The notes under the pieces: model-generated | What the model saw: only the letters and a program-made list of their open reading frames with translations | The model's database searches: none | Told to the model about the DNA's origin: nothing | Shown here: positions 6,015 to 8,860 of the stretch, piece by piece | Numbering within the stretch: position 1 is the first letter of the stretch | Layout: every line of letters begins with the position of its first letter | Source of the DNA: an uncultured Bacteroidota bacterium | GTDB taxonomy: Bacteria; Bacteroidota; Bacteroidia; 2-12-FULL-35-15 | Length of the DNA stretch: 8,860 nt | Reading direction: 5' to 3' | Assembly (NCBI GenBank): GCA_903833025.1 | Contig: CAILDT010000402.1 | Span: forward strand, 1 to 8,860 | Program-made: the position numbers and the translations under genes

Positions 6015-8860
6015 ATGTTATCCTCAAAAAATATTCTAACAGCAAAACTTAACAGCATTCTCTTCGGAATAATGATTTTGTTAAGTTTTTTAGTTTTTAC
6101 TAATAACGCAACTGCCCAAGCACCTGGTGCTACTTGTTTATTAGCAACCGCAATTGGTGGTACTGGTAACGTTCCGGGATGTACAGGAGCTGTAACTATG
6201 ACTGACTTTACACAAGAAGGCGCTACACCTGCAATGGGATGTTTAAGTGGCGGGGTTTTCAGAAGAGAGGGATGGTACTCATTTAATGCTCCAGGAGGAG
6301 TGGCGATAACTGTTGCTGGAACCGCCACCACCGCAAATTCAAATTTGCTAATTCAAGTAATTTCTGGTACTTGCGGTACTATTTTGGGCACAGGTACCGA
6401 AACTCAAATTGGTTGTGCAAACAATATTAACGCACCCATAGTTGCTGGAACACCACAAACAGAAGCTCTTTCATTAGGTATATTAGCTGCAGGCACATAT
6501 TACATAAGATGTGTAAACATTGGGAACGCAGTTAATATGGCGATGTCCAACCTCTGTGTAAATTTAACTCCTACAAATGACGATTGTGCCAACGCAACAA
6601 CAATTGCACCTTTATTAGCAAGTGCCGTTTGTGGTTCCACTGCAGGAACTATTGCTGGCGCAACTGCACAAACCACAATACCGGCAACCTGTACAGCCGC
6701 AAATACTAACAATGATGATGTTTGGTACACCTTCACAGCATCTGCCACCTCTCACTTAATTACTGTTGCCCCTACTGCTACTATGGACGTAGTGTTTCAG
6801 GTATATTCTTCGAACCCTTGCGGAGGAGCTGGAACCAACATTGCCTGTATTAATGCTGGAGGCGCTGGTTTTACCGAATCAACGTTTTTAACAGGATTAA
6901 CTGTTACTGGTGTATATTGGGTAAGAGTGTATGACGCAGGATTAAACATTCAACTTTCACCTACTTTTACTATTTGTATTCAAACACCACCCGCTAATGA
7001 TGATTGCGCGGGTTCGGTATTATTAACTACCAACCCAACTTGTATCAATACGCCAGGTGACGTAAACGTTGGAACCAACTCTGGGATTGCATCTTGCGGT
7101 GGCACACCTGATGAGGATGTATGGTATCGCTTTGTGGCTACTTGTACTTCTCAATCTGTTTCTGTAACAGGTTCTGCCAGTTTCGACCCTTGTTTTGAAG
7201 TGTTTTCGGGTGCTTGTGGAGGACTTTCTTCCATTTCATGTAATGCAGTAGGTGGTAATACAGGACTTACAGTTACTAGTAACGTTACTGGTTTAACCAT
7301 TGGTACTACTTATTACATAAGAGTTTACGATTGGAGTGCAGGTTACCCTGCCACTACTGGATTTAATATTTGCGTAGTAAATGCGCCTCCCGCAAATGAT
7401 AATTGTATTAATGCTATTGCTTTAACTGCACCTTCTACAGTTTGTAATACTACCACTGGCGATGTTTGCGGTGCTACACAAAGTTTAGCAGGTTGCTCTG
7501 GAAATGCAAATGATGACATTTGGTATAAATTTACTGCTTCTCAAGCGATACACATTATAACTGTACAAGGCAATGGTACATTTGATGCCGTATTTGAACT
7601 CTTTGGTTCTTGTGGTGGGGCTTCGTTAGGTTGTGTAAACGCAACAGGAGCAGGCGGCTTGGAAACAGCTTCTTTTTCTGGTTTAACTGCCACTCAAGTT
7701 TATTATATTAGAGTTTACGATGCAGGCGCAGGGTTTCCATCTACTACCACCTTTACTATATGTGTTACTTCTCCTCCTTTAAATGATGATTGCCCCGGAA
7801 TAACCATACCTGTAAGTGGTACACAGGCAGCACCAAGTTATTGTACAGCCAGCACAACAGGCGCATTAGCAGGCGCATCGGCATCGGGTTTTGCTGCTAC
7901 TTGTGGAGGAACCCCTAATGATGATGTTTGGTTTAATTTTGTTGCAACATCCAATACACACATAATTACCGTTGTGCCTTGCGCAGGTTCAGATATTGTA
8001 ATACAAGCATATAAAAATGCTTGTGGTACTGGTTTAAACTTAGGTTGTGCCAATGCTCTTGGTGCAGGAGGTACCGAAACACTAAATGTTTCAGGACTTA
8101 TTATAGGCACCCCGTATTGGGTAAGAGTTTACGATTTTACAGGTTCGTCCAATTGTACGTTTACTATATGCGTAACCACACCACCCCAAAACGACCCTTG
8201 TTCTTCGCCCGTAACGTTAACTCCATCTACATCTTGTGTTGCCACTAATGGTACATTGGCAGGTTCAACCAACTCGGGAATAGCAGTAGGTGCTGGTGCT
8301 TGTATTGGCACCGTGCCAAACAATGATGTATGGTACACCTTTTTTGCTGGTGCTGCATCTCAAACAATAACCGTAGTTGGTTCGGCAGGTTTAAATGTGG
8401 TTTATGAATTATTTTCTTCTAACCCTTGTGGAGGTGCAGGTACATCTTTAGGCTGCATAAATGCCACAGGTGTAAACGGTACCGAAACATTTAACTTTAC
8501 AGGATTAACAGCCGGAGCTCAATACTGGGTGCGTGTTTATGACGCAACTGGTGCGCCCACTACTTATACATTTACAATTTGTGTAATTACGCCAGTTAAT
8601 AATACTTGTGCTACTGCAATTACAGTTGTTTGTGGTAACTCGTATTCGGGCAATTCAAATGTGGGATTAACTAACGCACCAGCCACTTGTACAAGTAATG
8701 CTGGTATTAATTCTGGTGTTTGGTTTGTTTTTGCAGGTACTGGGCAAAATGTAACTGCAAGTTTATGTGGAGGTGTATCTTACGATTCTCAAATTTATAT
8801 TTATAGTAGTACTGGTCCTTGTACAGGTTTAAGTTGTGTTGCAGGAAATGATGATTTGAA
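6015..8860 (+). CDS. Second secreted PPC-like repeat protein, paralogue of the first (3' end outside window)
   Basis: Open without a stop from ATG 6015 to the window end: 948 complete codons plus two bases. I followed the frame through to the right edge. Residues 1-34 are a Sec signal peptide (Lys5 and Lys11, hydrophobic core ~15-29, probable cleavage at ATA34|QAPG). Mature residues begin QAPGATCLLATAIGGTGNVP, nearly the same as in the upstream protein. D1 spans ~39-187; then D2 starts at 188, D3 at 328, D4 at 461, D5 at 590, D6 at 726 and D7 at 862, the last cut off by the edge. Motifs are as in the upstream gene: NDDC, DDVWYTF, VRVYD, FTICV. By analogy a further ~390 residues, including D8, the linker module and a T9SS sorting domain, should follow; that is inference. 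The start is set by the signal peptide and the good upstream promoter. Function is unknown; a surface adhesin or matrix protein is likely. Confidence 0.9.
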   Translation, partial: MLSSKNILTAKLNSILFGIMILLSFLVFTNNATAQAPGATCLLATAIGGTGNVPGCTGAVTMTDFTQEGATPAMGCLSGGVFRREGWYSFNAPGGVAITVAGTATTANSNLLIQVISGTCGTILGTGTETQIGCANNINAPIVAGTPQTEALSLGILAAGTYYIRCVNIGNAVNMAMSNLCVNLTPTNDDCANATTIAPLLASAVCGSTAGTIAGATAQTTIPATCTAANTNNDDVWYTFTASATSHLITVAPTATMDVVFQVYSSNPCGGAGTNIACINAGGAGFTESTFLTGLTVTGVYWVRVYDAGLNIQLSPTFTICIQTPPANDDCAGSVLLTTNPTCINTPGDVNVGTNSGIASCGGTPDEDVWYRFVATCTSQSVSVTGSASFDPCFEVFSGACGGLSSISCNAVGGNTGLTVTSNVTGLTIGTTYYIRVYDWSAGYPATTGFNICVVNAPPANDNCINAIALTAPSTVCNTTTGDVCGATQSLAGCSGNANDDIWYKFTASQAIHIITVQGNGTFDAVFELFGSCGGASLGCVNATGAGGLETASFSGLTATQVYYIRVYDAGAGFPSTTTFTICVTSPPLNDDCPGITIPVSGTQAAPSYCTASTTGALAGASASGFAATCGGTPNDDVWFNFVATSNTHIITVVPCAGSDIVIQAYKNACGTGLNLGCANALGAGGTETLNVSGLIIGTPYWVRVYDFTGSSNCTFTICVTTPPQNDPCSSPVTLTPSTSCVATNGTLAGSTNSGIAVGAGACIGTVPNNDVWYTFFAGAASQTITVVGSAGLNVVYELFSSNPCGGAGTSLGCINATGVNGTETFNFTGLTAGAQYWVRVYDATGAPTTYTFTICVITPVNNTCATAITVVCGNSYSGNSNVGLTNAPATCTSNAGINSGVWFVFAGTGQNVTASLCGGVSYDSQIYIYSSTGPCTGLSCVAGNDDL
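6576..8860 (+). repeat. Tandem PPC-like domain repeats 2-7 of the second secreted protein
   Basis: Domain starts are D2 6576, D3 6996, D4 7395, D5 7782, D6 8190 and D7 8598; D7 is incomplete. Lengths are 140, 133, 129, 136 and 136 residues for D2-D6, against 140, 135, 129, 136 and 128 in the upstream protein. By hand alignment, D4 of the two proteins differs at about 20 of ~130 residues, whereas neighbouring domains within one protein share mainly the core motifs. D1 carries a short insertion compared with the upstream D1 (around residues 123-150, ETQIGCANNINAPIVAGTPQ). D6 is longer before the DVWY motif. Confidence 0.88.

Noticed and set aside
5924..6331. 135-residue minus-strand open frame over the start of the second secreted-protein gene
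   Set aside because: It overlaps the signal peptide and D1 coding region of a clear gene. Its sequence is the mirror of a repeat found as a similar shadow at 1923-2243 opposite the first gene, so it is a by-product of the coding repeats.

Overview
The window looks like a piece of a Bacteroidota (Bacteroidetes) chromosome or contig. Three things support this: a complete C-terminal sorting domain of the type IX secretion system (T9SS, type A), a promoter matching the phylum's TTG / TAnnTTTG consensus, and start codons preceded by A-rich leaders rather than clear Shine-Dalgarno sites. The DNA is moderately AT-rich. No tRNA, rRNA, insertion sequence or CRISPR array was seen.

Layout from left to right. 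(1) Positions 1-222 hold a 42-bp tandem repeat, five full copies and a partial sixth, running off the left edge. One forward frame stays open through it and stops at 237; whether it is translated is uncertain. (2) Positions 243-1733, minus strand, encode a complete 496-residue DUF2779-type protein. It joins a Cas4/RecB-like PD-(D/E)XK nuclease with four putative Fe-S cysteines to a DEDD exonuclease-like domain. (3) Positions 1734-1848 are a short divergent intergenic region with a probable promoter for the next gene. (4) Positions 1849-5817 encode a complete 1322-residue secreted protein: signal peptide, eight tandem Cys-containing beta-rich domains resembling PPC-type domains, a linker module and a T9SS tail. 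(5) Positions 5818-6014 are intergenic, with a good promoter at 5880-5910. (6) Position 6015 to the right edge is the first 948 residues of a second, paralogous secreted protein; its C-terminus lies outside the window.

The two large genes are a tandem duplication of a whole multidomain gene: domain n of one matches domain n of the other far better than its neighbours. They probably make large surface-attached or secreted adhesin or matrix proteins, exported by Sec and then T9SS. The nuclease gene is divergent from them and nothing in the sequence links it to them. The best candidates for something under-described are the two-nuclease fusion protein and the almost lysine-free, position-specific cysteine architecture of the twin secreted proteins.
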